Source: an uncultured Eubacteriales bacterium
GTDB taxonomy: Bacteria > Bacillota > Clostridia > TANB77 > CAG-508
Direction: 5' to 3'
Assembly (NCBI GenBank): GCA_948443845.1
Contig: CAOJUE010000001.1
Span: forward strand, 1 to 64,000
DNA length: 64,000 nucleotides
The notes under the pieces: model-generated
What the model was told of the DNA's origin: nothing
What the model saw: only the letters and a program-made list of their open reading frames with translations
The model's database searches: none
Program-made: the position numbers and the translations under genes
Part shown: piece by piece, positions 47,994 to 57,866 of the stretch
How the letters are laid out: every line of letters begins with the position of its first letter
How positions within the stretch are numbered: position 1 is the first letter of the stretch

Positions 47994-48603
47994 TTATTTT
48001 ATCTCAAATTCATTCGAATACAAATCAATTTCGTCTCCTATAAAAATCGGTTTTACGATTCGATAAATTCCCTTTTTCAATTCTCCATAATAATTTTGGA
48101 TATTGATTTTCTTCGTTGTTTGACTATTTCCCTTTATTTGATACGCAATTGCATTCCAAGTAATTAATTTATCTGGCAAATACGCTAATCTTCTCCATTC
48201 ATCATTAACCTTTTCTTCAACACTAAACTCTTCTCCATATGTCAAAATTCTCTCATCCTTATTGGTTATCGATATCGAAACACTTGTTGATGTTATGGTA
48301 TCTTCTAAAACTTCAATTGTCACATTTTCCGGGTTTCGATGAAATTCTGTTTGCGGTGGCTCGCTTTCCAAATTCTCACTTGGATCTGCAACTGGCATTC
48401 CTTCTGGAACATAAGCAGGCGTATAATTTGTAACACTTGCAATTTCATCTTGTTTCATTTGATTTTTCAAATCTTGTATTTCACCATTCAAATTTTTATT
48501 TTTTTGTCTTACATTCATGTACAAAATAACCACAATTACCAATACAATAAAATTGACTATCAACCCTATTTTTTCCCAATTTTTCGTTTATCTTTGCTCC
48601 CAT
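47994..48603 (-). CDS. Membrane-anchored protein with C-terminal Ig-like domain; unclear frame near the start
   Basis: The C-terminal 110 residues (YGEEFSVEEKVNDEWRRL, WNAIAYQIKG, YYGELKKGIYRI) form a bacterial immunoglobulin-like domain found at the cell surface. A membrane helix (VNFIVLVIVVILYMN) precedes a short coiled linker. The ATG at 48603, set by a good promoter, is one frame off: it reads MGAKINEKLGKN and then must lose one base in an A6 run to enter the helix. The break is not at CGG. A TTG at 48563 is the alternative start. Confidence 0.6.
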
Positions 48604-48619
48604 TTTTAACTTATTTTTT

Positions 48620-48648
48620 ATTGTACCACATTGTCATTTATTTTGCAA
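48620..48648 (-). promoter_or_regulatory. Promoter of the Ig-like-domain gene
   Basis: TTGCAA and TACAAT on the minus strand with a 17-base spacer; the ATG at 48603 would be only about 10 bases downstream of the transcript start. Confidence 0.6.
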
Positions 48649-48675
48649 TTGATTTTTCTATTTTAAACAAAAAAC

Positions 48676-48700
48676 ATGGCAGTTAAACTTAAACTGCCAT
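48676..48700 (-). terminator. Terminator of the femX-type gene
   Basis: ATGGCAGTT and AACTGCCAT stem, followed by GTTTTTTG on the minus strand. Confidence 0.8.
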
Positions 48701-48708
48701 CTTCAAAT

Positions 48709-49767
48709 TTATTTCTTCCCCAAAATTTTCTTCTTCAATGTCCTCAAACTTCGAAACGCCTTCTCTGCCAATTTATATAACTTATAACCCATTGGTTTAT
48801 ATGGCATATAAACTTCCCCAATAAATTCCGTAAACTCCGCACCAAATCCCTTTTTGAATCGGTACAATCCATACTGCGGATGATTTTCATCCACAACGCC
48901 TGAAACCCCACGAAAATCATACACTTCATGTCCATTTTGAATCGCTTCTTTTATCATGGTCCATTGCAGCAAATAATTCGGCATCAAATTTCGATGAGAA
49001 TTGCTACTTGCACCATACAAATACCACGTTTTCTTCCCATACATAATCGGAATAATTCCCGCAATTGGCTTGTCTTCGTGATATGCCATCAGCAATTTCA
49101 TGTGCTTTGGCGCCAAACAATCATACATTTTCTCAAAATAAGCCAAAGAACGAATGATAAAATCATCGCGTTTTCCCGTTTCCACCATAATTTTATGGAA
49201 ATCTTTCAAGTCTTCCCTCGTGCCTTCGCGAATTTCAACGCCTTTTTTGCTCGCTAAACGAATATTGTATCTCGTTTTCGAATGAAAGTCATTAAATACT
49301 TGTTCTTCCGTTTTGCCTTTAATATCAAGTCGGAACACAAATCTTGGCTGAATTTCATCTTTGAAATCTTTACTATCATCTTTAATTTTATAGCCAATAT
49401 TTTCAATCACCTCGCGTGCTTTTTCGTCTGACTTCAAAATATCTGGCTCGATGCGAAGAACAAATGCCTTATATTTTTTGGCAAGTTCATTTGCGCCATC
49501 TGTCAAATCTTTCATGACTTTTTCATCATAAATATCGCAAACGGGTCCTCTTGGCGAATACATCAAATTGCCAAAAAGCGGAATTTTGCGAATCCATACA
49601 CATAGGCTCCCTTTGATATTTCCACTCTCATCCTCTGATAAAATAACTTCTTTGATCCAATTTGTTTTGACTTCGCCCCATTCTAGGGATTGCTGAAAAT
49701 TGCATCTGAGATGCTGACTTAAAAATTCTTGATATTTGGATTTGTCATTTTCGGTTAATAATCTCAT
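48709..49767 (-). CDS. FemABX-type peptidyltransferase
   Basis: FemX-like enzymes add the first amino acid(s) of the peptidoglycan cross-bridge from aminoacyl-tRNA to lipid II. The 352-aa protein has two GNAT-like halves: SLCVWIRKIPLFGNLMYSPR (first) and IAGIIPIMYGKKTWYLYGAS with HEVYDFRGVSG (second). Glycine is a common donor, which would tie it to glycyl-tRNA, but the donor cannot be read from sequence. A dispersed repeat lies between it and cysS. Confidence 0.87.
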   Translation of the reverse strand: MRLLTENDKSKYQEFLSQHLRCNFQQSLEWGEVKTNWIKEVILSEDESGNIKGSLCVWIRKIPLFGNLMYSPRGPVCDIYDEKVMKDLTDGANELAKKYKAFVLRIEPDILKSDEKAREVIENIGYKIKDDSKDFKDEIQPRFVFRLDIKGKTEEQVFNDFHSKTRYNIRLASKKGVEIREGTREDLKDFHKIMVETGKRDDFIIRSLAYFEKMYDCLAPKHMKLLMAYHEDKPIAGIIPIMYGKKTWYLYGASSNSHRNLMPNYLLQWTMIKEAIQNGHEVYDFRGVSGVVDENHPQYGLYRFKKGFGAEFTEFIGEVYMPYKPMGYKLYKLAEKAFRSLRTLKKKILGKK

Positions 49768-49791
49768 TTGTGGTCATTTTCCTTTCTTGTT

Positions 49792-49909
49792 TAAAATTTA
49801 CATAAATTTCACATTTCTTTCACGTGGTTTTCATGATAGTGTGTATTGGTGATTTTTTGTTGTTGGGTTTGTTTTGGGATGAGGGCAGGTGTAGGCACCT
49901 GTCCCTACG
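49792..49909. repeat. Dispersed intergenic repeat with REP-like palindrome, copy 4
   Basis: Similar to 35614-35721: AAATTTACATAAATTTCACA, a GTGTATTGGTG block and the palindrome GGGCAGGTG-TAGG-CACCTGTCCC (49883-49905). The CCCTAC end of the palindrome supplies the TAG stop codon of cysS. Confidence 0.65.
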
Positions 49910-51284
49910 GTTGTTCAATGATTGTTCCTTGTTTGGTATCTTTTACCAAATATCCTTGATTTATTAATAAATCGCGAATTCTGTCCGATTCTGCCCAATT
50001 TTTATTTTGGCGAGCCTCATCTCTTTGAGCTACCAATTCCAAAATTTCCTTTGGGAATTCTTGCGTTTCTTTTTGATAATTTGCTAAATTGAATCCTAAA
50101 ACCGCATCAAATTTTAATAATAAATCTTGCAATTGCTTTGATTTTTTCGTAAATTTTACAACTTCCCAAACGACGCTCATCGCAACTGGCATGTTTAAAT
50201 CATCGTTAATAGCATTTAAAAATCGGTTTTCGAAATCCTTTATCGTATCGTGCGAAATTGTTTCGTTTCCTTCAGCATGTTTCAAATAACCTTCGCGAAG
50301 TCTTCCTAAAGCGACTTTGGCGGAATCCATTGCCTCCCAGGTAAAATTGATTTTGTTGCGATAATTGGACGTAAAATTGAACATTCGGTAAACCAATGGC
50401 TCATAGCCTTTATCTGCCAAATCTTGCAAAGTATATAAATTGTTCAGACTTTTCGACATTTTTCCACCATCAATGGTTAGAAAATCAACATGCATCCAAT
50501 AATTTGCTGGGATTTTTCCGCAAAATCCTTTGCTCTGCGCAATTTCGTTCTCATGATGAATTGGAATATGGTCAATTCCGCCAGTGTGAATGTCAAATTG
50601 TTCTCCTAAATAGTTGTATCCCATAGCAGAACATTCCAAATGCCATCCTGGATAGCACTTTCCCCAAAAAGTATCCCATTTCATAATATGATTTTCTGGT
50701 GCCTTAATCCAAACGGCAAAATCAGAAATATTCTTTTTTTCGCTGTCAAATTCTACTCTGGCGCCCGCTTTTTGGTCTTCTACCTTACGATTGGATAAAA
50801 CACCATATTGATCAAGTTTTGAGGTATCAAAATAAATCGTATTTTCCGTTTCGTAAGTAAAGCCATTTTCTATGATTTTTTTGACGTAGTCTTCCATTAC
50901 TTGGATATGTTCTGTGGCTCTAGCAATGATTTCTGGTTTGTCAATATTTAGTTTATCGATATCTACCAAAAAGGCTTTCTTATAGAATTCAGCAATTTCA
51001 AATGGGTCCTTTTTCTCAATTCTGGCAGCTTTCATCATTTTGTCTTCGCCATCATCGGCATCTGAAACCAAATGTCCTACATCGGTTATATTCATCACAT
51101 GTTTTAACGTATAACCATTGTATTTTAAGGTACGCCTTAGCGTATCCATAAAAAGATACGCTCTTAAATTACCAATATGGGCATAGTTGTATACCGTTGG
51201 ACCGCAAGAATACATGCGTACTTCCGTTTTATCAATTGGTTTAAATTCTTCTATTTTTCTAGTTAAGGTATTGTAAATATTCAA
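49905..51284 (-). CDS. cysS: Cysteinyl-tRNA synthetase
   Basis: Class I synthetase of 459 aa with the HIGH-type motif PTVYNYAHIGN, zinc ligands C28, C209, H234 and E238 (in GWHLECSAMG and HIHHENE context), and the KMSKS loop GGKMSKSLNN. Its stop codon lies within an intergenic palindrome. It starts 19 bases after the penicillin-binding protein gene. Confidence 0.97.
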   Translation of the reverse strand: MNIYNTLTRKIEEFKPIDKTEVRMYSCGPTVYNYAHIGNLRAYLFMDTLRRTLKYNGYTLKHVMNITDVGHLVSDADDGEDKMMKAARIEKKDPFEIAEFYKKAFLVDIDKLNIDKPEIIARATEHIQVMEDYVKKIIENGFTYETENTIYFDTSKLDQYGVLSNRKVEDQKAGARVEFDSEKKNISDFAVWIKAPENHIMKWDTFWGKCYPGWHLECSAMGYNYLGEQFDIHTGGIDHIPIHHENEIAQSKGFCGKIPANYWMHVDFLTIDGGKMSKSLNNLYTLQDLADKGYEPLVYRMFNFTSNYRNKINFTWEAMDSAKVALGRLREGYLKHAEGNETISHDTIKDFENRFLNAINDDLNMPVAMSVVWEVVKFTKKSKQLQDLLLKFDAVLGFNLANYQKETQEFPKEILELVAQRDEARQNKNWAESDRIRDLLINQGYLVKDTKQGTIIEQP

Positions 51285-51303
51285 AATTTATCATTTCCTT
51301 TCT

Positions 51304-53949
51304 CTATTGTGCTGGTTCTGTTGGTGTTTCTGGGGCTGGAGTTGGTGTCGGCTCCGGCGTTGGGGTTGGTGTTGGTTCTGGGTTAGTTACTGGTGGTGTT
51401 TCTGGTTGGGGTGTTGGTGTTGTTGGTTGATCTGGTGTTGGCGTTGGTTGTTGTGGCTCTGTGTTCTGATTTTCTTGCGGTGGTGTAGTTGGTTGTTGTG
51501 GCTGCCCTTGAGCCGCGGCTGCTGCTTCGGCTTCTTGTTTGGCTTGTAGAGCTGCTGCTTCGGCTTCGGCTTGTTTTTGTCTAGCTAGCCATTCTGGGTC
51601 AACACCTCCATTGTGTGGACATTTTTCTGTTGGCGCAGCACCTGTATTTTCACCTGTTGCGTTCCAATGCTTAGGATCTCTTTCTTGCGGTGGCAAAGAA
51701 TTATAATTTCTCCATTCTCCATAAGGACAGCCTTCTGCACATAATAAATTCGTTTGTGTACAAGTCATTGCTGTGGTATGACCGTCGCAAGTGTCTGGTA
51801 TCGTATCTTCTGTAAATACTTCTGTGTAGGTATCGCCACAACCTTGTTTTGCTTTTTGACCAGTTGCTCGGCAAATCGATACTTCTTTGATGCCTTCTGG
51901 TTTTGCAAATTCTGCATTTGGCAAATCAGCGTGAATTTTTGTCATGACTTCTGACCAAATTCTTCCTGCTGGATTTCCGTTGTTATAGTAAACTGCAGCA
52001 TTATTTTCATAGCCATACCAGCAAGCTGCTGTATAATATGGCGTAAATCCACAAAGCCAGCGGTCATAGTCGGCATTGGTTGTTCCTGTTTTGGCTGCAA
52101 CATCCATTCCTTTTATTTTACAATAGGTTGCGGTTCCTCCACTTCCTAGAACGGTTTCTGTTAAAATATTTTTTTCGATATAAGCATTTTGAACAGACAT
52201 AACATTATTGACTTTTTGCTTTGGCTCTACAACTACATTTCCATCTTTATCTGTTACATATTTGTAAAAAGTTGGTTCAATATAAGTTCCATCATTTGCA
52301 ATTGCACTGTAGGCGCCTGCCATTTCGGTTACGGTTACACCATTGCTTAATCCTCCTAAAGCAAGTGATAATCCTTCATCTCCAGATAACGGAAGTCCCA
52401 CGCTTTTGCAAAAATCAACTGCTTTTTCTACGCCAATATCTGCCAATGCTTTTACATGTGGCACATTCGATGAAATTTTGATGGCATCACGCATTGTCAT
52501 AGCTCCTCGAAAGCCTGAGTATTGGTTTTTAGGCGAATACTTATCTGGTGTGTCAAATACGGTTTTGGCATCGATGTAAACGGTTGAAGCAGTAATGGTT
52601 TTGGATTCTAAACCTGGTGCAATCACAGAAATTGGTTTCATGGAAGAACCTGTTGATTTGCGTAGCTTGGTTGGTAAATTGAAATAGCCAATTTTGGTTG
52701 ATGTAACTCTTTCACCCTTTGCACCAACAGTAGAAGTAGCTGCTACAACACTTCCTGTTTTGTGGTCCATAATGACCATGGTTGGCATGGAATTTTGTTC
52801 TACGGTTGTTCCATCTTTATTTTTGTATTTCCCTTTTGTCCAATATTTATCTTGTTTGATGGTTTCTTCCAAAGTTGCTTGAATTCCTGTGTTTTGGGTT
52901 GTATAAATCTTTAAACCACTACTATATAAATAGGTTTCAGCAAAAGATTGATTCCAGCCTCTTTCTTCCATTAATTGTTCTACAATTTGATCTAAAGCCG
53001 CTTCAACAACATACGAAACTTCAATTGTTGGTGATGTGTCACCATTTTGAAAATTTAGTCCATTTTCGACTTCTGCTTTTGCCGTATCATACTGTTCTTG
53101 GTTGATATAGCCAAGTTCTTTCATTTTTCCTAAAACTGTTTTGGTTCTTTTTTTGATTTTTTCGGTATTATCTTTTTCTGCATCAAATGGATTGTAACCA
53201 TTTGGCGAATGGTTAATTCCCGCCATAAATGCACATTCTGCAATGCTTAAATCGGCTGGTTTTTTATTAAAATAATAAATTGCACCTAATTCTACACCAT
53301 TAATATCATTTCCGCCAATGAAAATCAAGTTCAAATATAGTTCCAATATTTGGTCTTTTGACAAATATTCTTCCACCTGAATGGCTTTTGACATTTCTTT
53401 TATTTTTCTCATCACACCTGCTAATTCGCTATCTTCTTTGTCATTGGTAATGTTTTTAACAAGTTGCTGGGTAATCGTGCTTCCACCAAAAGAAGATTTT
53501 CCGGCATGTGTAACAAAAGTAACTGTTGCAGCCAAGGTTCTTTTTACGTCAACACCACGATGCGAGTTAAATCTCTCATCTTCAATTGCAACATACGCTT
53601 TTGGTAAATATTCTCCCATTTCTGATAAGGAAATACATTTTCTTTTTGTGCCACCGCTTAATGTCGCAATCAAATTGCCATCGCTATCATACACGGTTGA
53701 ATTTTCGTTTGGAATAACCAATTCTCCTTTGCTAATTTTTAGTTCGTCTCCAAACATTCCAAAAAATACGCCAACTAGCACACCACTTCCAATAATGAAT
53801 GCTAAAAGTAGAACGATAATTAATATTTTAATGATTTTTCCTACTTTTCCTTTTTTCTTTTTCTCTGTATTTTTGTTTTTCGTTTTTTTGGCTTTTTTAT
53901 TTACTTCAGATGATTGGTATTTTTTAGTATCATCTTTTTTATTTTCCAT
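51304..53949 (-). CDS. Class A penicillin-binding protein (PBP1A type)
   Basis: A bifunctional enzyme that polymerises and crosslinks peptidoglycan. The start is the ATG at 53949 behind GGAGGG; 881 aa. After a Lys-rich cytoplasmic tail comes one membrane helix, then the glycosyltransferase domain (EDERFNSHRGVD and GGSTITQQLVKN) and the transpeptidase with STGSSMKP (SxxK), SSN and KTGTTNAD (KTG). The C terminus is Pro/Thr/Gln-rich and low-complexity after a cysteine-containing segment. It heads a transcript with cysS. Confidence 0.95.
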   Translation of the reverse strand: MENKKDDTKKYQSSEVNKKAKKTKNKNTEKKKKGKVGKIIKILIIVLLLAFIIGSGVLVGVFFGMFGDELKISKGELVIPNENSTVYDSDGNLIATLSGGTKRKCISLSEMGEYLPKAYVAIEDERFNSHRGVDVKRTLAATVTFVTHAGKSSFGGSTITQQLVKNITNDKEDSELAGVMRKIKEMSKAIQVEEYLSKDQILELYLNLIFIGGNDINGVELGAIYYFNKKPADLSIAECAFMAGINHSPNGYNPFDAEKDNTEKIKKRTKTVLGKMKELGYINQEQYDTAKAEVENGLNFQNGDTSPTIEVSYVVEAALDQIVEQLMEERGWNQSFAETYLYSSGLKIYTTQNTGIQATLEETIKQDKYWTKGKYKNKDGTTVEQNSMPTMVIMDHKTGSVVAATSTVGAKGERVTSTKIGYFNLPTKLRKSTGSSMKPISVIAPGLESKTITASTVYIDAKTVFDTPDKYSPKNQYSGFRGAMTMRDAIKISSNVPHVKALADIGVEKAVDFCKSVGLPLSGDEGLSLALGGLSNGVTVTEMAGAYSAIANDGTYIEPTFYKYVTDKDGNVVVEPKQKVNNVMSVQNAYIEKNILTETVLGSGGTATYCKIKGMDVAAKTGTTNADYDRWLCGFTPYYTAACWYGYENNAAVYYNNGNPAGRIWSEVMTKIHADLPNAEFAKPEGIKEVSICRATGQKAKQGCGDTYTEVFTEDTIPDTCDGHTTAMTCTQTNLLCAEGCPYGEWRNYNSLPPQERDPKHWNATGENTGAAPTEKCPHNGGVDPEWLARQKQAEAEAAALQAKQEAEAAAAAQGQPQQPTTPPQENQNTEPQQPTPTPDQPTTPTPQPETPPVTNPEPTPTPTPEPTPTPAPETPTEPAQ

Positions 53950-54028
53950 ATTTTTACCCTCCAATGATAAAATAACTTTTTAGCATTATATTATATTTTT
54001 TTAAAATGATAAAGTGTCAAAAACAATT

Positions 54029-54958
54029 TTAAACAAATTTTTCTCCAATTTCTATTTGATTTCCTCGTAAAAACTCCTGTATACTCATTTTTCTTGCATT
54101 TTCGCCTTGAATTTCTAAAACGGATATGCTACCGTCAATTGTTTTAATCCACAAACCTTTTTTGGCATCTGCCATAACAACTGTTCCTGGCTCACAATTT
54201 TGTTGCACTTCTTGTACAATATCAATTTTCCAAAATTTGATTTTCTTTTGTCCCCAATTAGAATATGCTCCTAAAAATGGATTTAGTCCTCGAATTTGAT
54301 TTTTTAGTTCCAACGAGTTTTGTGTTTGCCAATTTATTTTTGCCATATTTTTGCTAATCATTGGTGCTAACGTGTATTGTTCTGGTTGTTTAGTAAAAAT
54401 TGCTTGCCCTTTTTCGATTTGCTCAATGGCTTCTAGGAGCAAATGACTGCTAATCTTTGAAAGCCTGTCCCACAATTCTCCCGTTGTTTCATCTGGGTCA
54501 ATTTCTACTTGTTTTTGAAGAATGATGTCTCCTGCGTCCATTTTTTCGTTCATTTTCATAATGGTGGTGCCTGTGATTTTGTCGCCATTCATAATTGCCC
54601 ATTGAATTGGCGCAGAACCTCTATATTGAGGAAGTAACGATGGATGCACATTAATACAACCATATTGAGGCATTTGCAAAATTGATTTTGGCAAAAATTT
54701 TCCATAAGAAACCACAACAATCATATCTGGATTCATCTGCCTAATTTCTCCTTTGATTTGGCTTAATTTTTCTGGTTGAAAAATCGCTAAATTCTTCTGG
54801 CTTGCAAATTCTTTGACTGGGCAGGCTATCATCTTCATACCTCTGCCCTTTGGTCTATCTGGTGGCGTAACAACGCCACAGATTTCGTAGCCAAAATCAA
54901 ATAGTTTCTCGAGAGATTCTTTTGCAAAATCAGGAGTTCCCATAAAAAGAATTTTCAT
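54029..54958 (-). CDS. fmt: Methionyl-tRNA formyltransferase
   Basis: Fmt formylates initiator Met-tRNA. The start is MKILFMGTPDFAKESLEKL (ATG at 54958), giving 309 aa. The 10-formyl-THF site shows HPSLLPQYRGSAPIQWAI. The C-terminal tRNA-binding domain is complete. It starts 4 bases after def. Confidence 0.96.
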   Translation of the reverse strand: MKILFMGTPDFAKESLEKLFDFGYEICGVVTPPDRPKGRGMKMIACPVKEFASQKNLAIFQPEKLSQIKGEIRQMNPDMIVVVSYGKFLPKSILQMPQYGCINVHPSLLPQYRGSAPIQWAIMNGDKITGTTIMKMNEKMDAGDIILQKQVEIDPDETTGELWDRLSKISSHLLLEAIEQIEKGQAIFTKQPEQYTLAPMISKNMAKINWQTQNSLELKNQIRGLNPFLGAYSNWGQKKIKFWKIDIVQEVQQNCEPGTVVMADAKKGLWIKTIDGSISVLEIQGENARKMSIQEFLRGNQIEIGEKFV

Positions 54959-54962
54959 GATT

Positions 54963-55469
54963 TTATTTCCTTCTTTCTTGTTTTTTCTCTTCTCTTTGTT
55001 CATCTGTCACATTTTCTAATGTTCCTTCTTCCACTTTGTGGATAAAAACTTCGCCATTTAAGTGGTCAATTTCATGGCTCAAGGCTTGCGCTAGCAAATC
55101 TTTTCCTTCGATTTTGACCTTTTTCCCATTCAAATCTAATGCTTCTACAACAACCGTTTTTGGTCTTTTGACTTTTCCATATTGGTTAGGAAAACTCAAA
55201 CAGCCTTCATCAACAATCTGCTCGCCTTTACTTTTTTTGATAACTGGGTTGATTAAAATATATTGCGTATTTTCCTCGTATAAATCAATTACAATAATTC
55301 TTTTTAAAATGCCGACTTGCGGACCTGCTAGTCCAACTCCTTCGTATTTATGCATTGTATCCATCATGTCTTGGGCTAGTTCTTTTATTTTATCATCGAT
55401 TACATCGATTTCTCTTGCTTTTTTGCTTAAAATTTCATCATCACCATATCTTAAATTTCGTATTGCCAT
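54963..55469 (-). CDS. def: Peptide deformylase
   Basis: Removes the formyl group from nascent proteins. The 168-aa protein has motif 1 EGVGLAGPQVGI, motif 2 DEGCLSFP and motif 3 ALSHEIDHLNG with the metal ligands, and a charged C-terminal tail. Order priA-def-fmt is conserved in Firmicutes. Confidence 0.96.
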   Translation of the reverse strand: MAIRNLRYGDDEILSKKAREIDVIDDKIKELAQDMMDTMHKYEGVGLAGPQVGILKRIIVIDLYEENTQYILINPVIKKSKGEQIVDEGCLSFPNQYGKVKRPKTVVVEALDLNGKKVKIEGKDLLAQALSHEIDHLNGEVFIHKVEEGTLENVTDEQREEKKQERRK

Positions 55470-55489
55470 TTTAGTTCTTTCCTTTCTTT

Positions 55490-57729
55490 TTACATCATAT
55501 TGTTTGGGTTAATATCCACAATAATTGTGGTATTTTTCATTTTGGATAAATGGGGGTCTTGTATTGCATAGTTTATTCTATCCAAATTTTGAGAATTCAC
55601 TTTACCTTTTAATATCATGCGGTAGCGATATTTGTTTTTAATTTTATCAATGGGTGCTGGTACTGGTTGAAAAATGAGAAGATTTTCTGCTTGTACAGAT
55701 TTCATCCTATTATATACTATTCCGTGCAGCATTTTTAAGTTCATAAAGATTTGTTCCTTGAAACTTGATTACCATTATATCGCAAAAAGGAGGATATTTC
55801 AACATTTTTCTTAAAGGAATTTCCGTTTTGTAAAATGCCTCGTAATTCTGGGTTTGACTATGCAAAATGGCATAATTATCTGGATTGTAGGTTTGAATAA
55901 TGACTCTACCGGGGTTCTTCTCTTCCAGCCCTTCCGCGCAACTTGTACCAAAGTTTGAAACGTTCGCTCTGGCGCTCTAAAATCTTCCAAATTCAAAATT
56001 CCATCTGCGCTAATGACGCCCACAAGTGTTACATTCGGAAAATGATGTCCTTTTACGACCATTTGCGTTCCAATTAAAATATCAATCTTTTCATTTTTGA
56101 ATTGACTTAAAATTTGTTCATGCGAATTCTTTTTGCTGACAGTGTCAATATCCATACGAAGCATAGAAGCAGTTGGAAACAATTTCTGAATTTCTTCTTC
56201 TAATTTCTGAGTTCCTGTTCCAAAATATTTTACTTTAGAACTTCCGCACTTTTCGCAAATTTGCGGAACATTTTGCTCAAATCCGCAATAATGACATTTC
56301 AATTTATTTTCAACTTTGTGATACGTCAAACTGATATTGCAGTTTTTACATTTAAAAACATACCCACAATCGCGACACATCAAAAAAGTGGAATAACCGC
56401 GCCTGTTTAAAAATAAAATGGTTTGTTTTTTGTCGTTCAAATTTTTCTGAATTTCTTCTTGCAAGCCAAAACTTAGCATCGATTTGTTGCCAAGTGCCAA
56501 TTCTTTTCTTAAATCAACAATAGTAATTTGTGGCAAATCCGCATTTCCTGCACGTTTGGTCAAACGATATAAATTGGCTTTTTTCGTTTCTTTTGCCTCA
56601 TAGAAACCTTCGATATCTGGCGTCGCGCTTCCTAAAACAAGTGGACAAGCGTTTTTCTCGGCAATATATTTGGCTAAATCTTTGGCATTGTAGCGTGGTA
56701 TTGTGTCTGATTTGTAGGACATATCGTGTTCTTCGTCAATGATGAGAATTCCTAAATTTTGAACTGGTGCAAAAATCGCAGAGCGCGCACCAATCACAAT
56801 TTTAGTTTGTCCTTTTTGGATTTTTTGCCATTCGTCATAGCGTTCTCCAATTGATAATTTGCTATGCAATACCGCAATTTCTTCGCCAAAACGTGCTAAA
56901 AATCGGTCTACCATTTGTGGCGTAAGCGAGATTTCTGGAACGAGAACAATGGCTGTTTTTCCGCTTTTCTAACACTTTACTAATTAGTTGCAAATAAATT
57001 TCTGTTTTCCCGAGAACCTGTGATTCCGAAAATCAGATTTTTGGAATATTGCTCATTTTCGATGTCTTTTGCAATGGAATCAAAGCATTCTTTTTGCTCA
57101 GTTGTTAAAATTCGTGGCTGGTCTTTCTCAACTTTTTTGCCAATAAATGGATTTCTTTCGATTGGTTGCTCAATCATTTCAAGAATGCCGTTTTTTTCCA
57201 TCGTTTTTAAAATCGATTTGCTAACATCTGCTAACATTTCTAAATCTGGGCTGTAGATTCCATCATTATCAAGTAAAAACTTGGCTACACGAATGTGTTT
57301 TTCGCTTTTTAGTTTGCCTGTTTCGATTAAGAAATCAATTTCGTCTTGATCTTTTTTCAAAAAAACAAAGTTGCCTGTTTTTTCTTTGGCTCTGGTTTCT
57401 AGTTTTTTTCCTCCGGTGCCTGGTGGTAACATGAGTTTGATGCAATCGGAAAAGTTGCAAAAATATTTTCTTGCCATGAGTTTGGCCAAAATGATGTTTT
57501 CTTCTGTCAAACTCTGATTTGGGTCAATTTGGCAGATATCTTTATTGGCAAATTCCGATTTTTCCTTAAACCCAATCACAAAACCATCTTCCAACTTCGA
57601 GCCTTTTCCAAAAGGCACCAAAACACGCGAGCCAATTTTCACTTCTGCTCCAAGTTCTACTGGCACATGATAATCAAATATTCGATTAAGAGCCCTTGCA
57701 TTGCTATTGATAATTACTTCGGCAAACAT
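55490..57729 (-). CDS. priA: Primosomal helicase PriA; needs five +1 shifts at CGG
   Basis: PriA restarts stalled replication forks. Five in-frame CGG codons each need the C skipped. The result is a 744-aa protein, normal for the family, though no unshifted stretch is longer than about 342 codons. The shifts give, in order, ITGSGKTEIYL (Walker A), EKGKTAIVLVPEIS, LVQVAGRAGRE (helicase motif VI), REEPGRVIIQTY, and AAGIVYNRMKS in the C-terminal domain. Unshifted parts hold IIDEEHDMSYKSD and the zinc cysteines CRDCGYVFKCKNC. The gene lies 5' of def-fmt, as usual. Confidence 0.95.
55721..55724 (-). other. +1 frameshift / quadruplet site CGGA in priA (fifth)
   Basis: Context GCA-CGG-AAT followed by two codons and TAA; C-GGA at codon 668 connects the last 77 residues of PriA. 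Confidence 0.9.
55908..55911 (-). other. +1 frameshift / quadruplet site CGGT in priA (fourth)
   Basis: Context CCC-CGG-TAG: the next zero-frame codon is a stop. C-GGT at codon 606 gives EEPGRVIIQTY. Confidence 0.9.
55933..55936 (-). other. +1 frameshift / quadruplet site CGGA in priA (third)
   Basis: Context GCG-CGG-AAG at codon 598; C-GGA gives QVAGRAGRE, the conserved helicase motif VI. Confidence 0.92.
56960..56963 (-). other. +1 frameshift / quadruplet site CGGA in priA (second)
   Basis: Context AAG-CGG-AAA at codon 256; C-GGA gives EKGKTAIVLVPEISL, a conserved PriA segment. Confidence 0.92.
57009..57012 (-). other. +1 frameshift / quadruplet site CGGG in priA (first)
   Basis: Context TCT-CGG-GAA at codon 240; C-GGG completes the Walker A motif GITGSGKTE. 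Confidence 0.93.
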
Positions 57730-57824
57730 ATTACTTCCTTTTTTCTTTTTACTATATCATATTTTGGGGGAGAATTTCAACTGTTTGTTTCTTAAATTTT
57801 TATAACCTCTTAAAAATAGAAAAA

Positions 57825-57853
57825 CTGTGCAAAATTGTTAAAATTTTGCACAG
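57825..57853 (-). terminator. Terminator of the lipoprotein gene
   Basis: CTGTGCAAAATT pairs perfectly with AATTTTGCACAG, followed by TTTTTC on the minus strand. Confidence 0.85.
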
Positions 57854-57866
57854 CCGAAGGCATTCA

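Noticed and set aside
48563..48603. AGG as a second frameshift codon (AAT-AGG-GTT in the Ig-like-domain gene)
   Set aside because: AGG is read as ordinary Arg elsewhere, for example in the FtsH MGGRAAE motif, so a general AGG rule does not hold.
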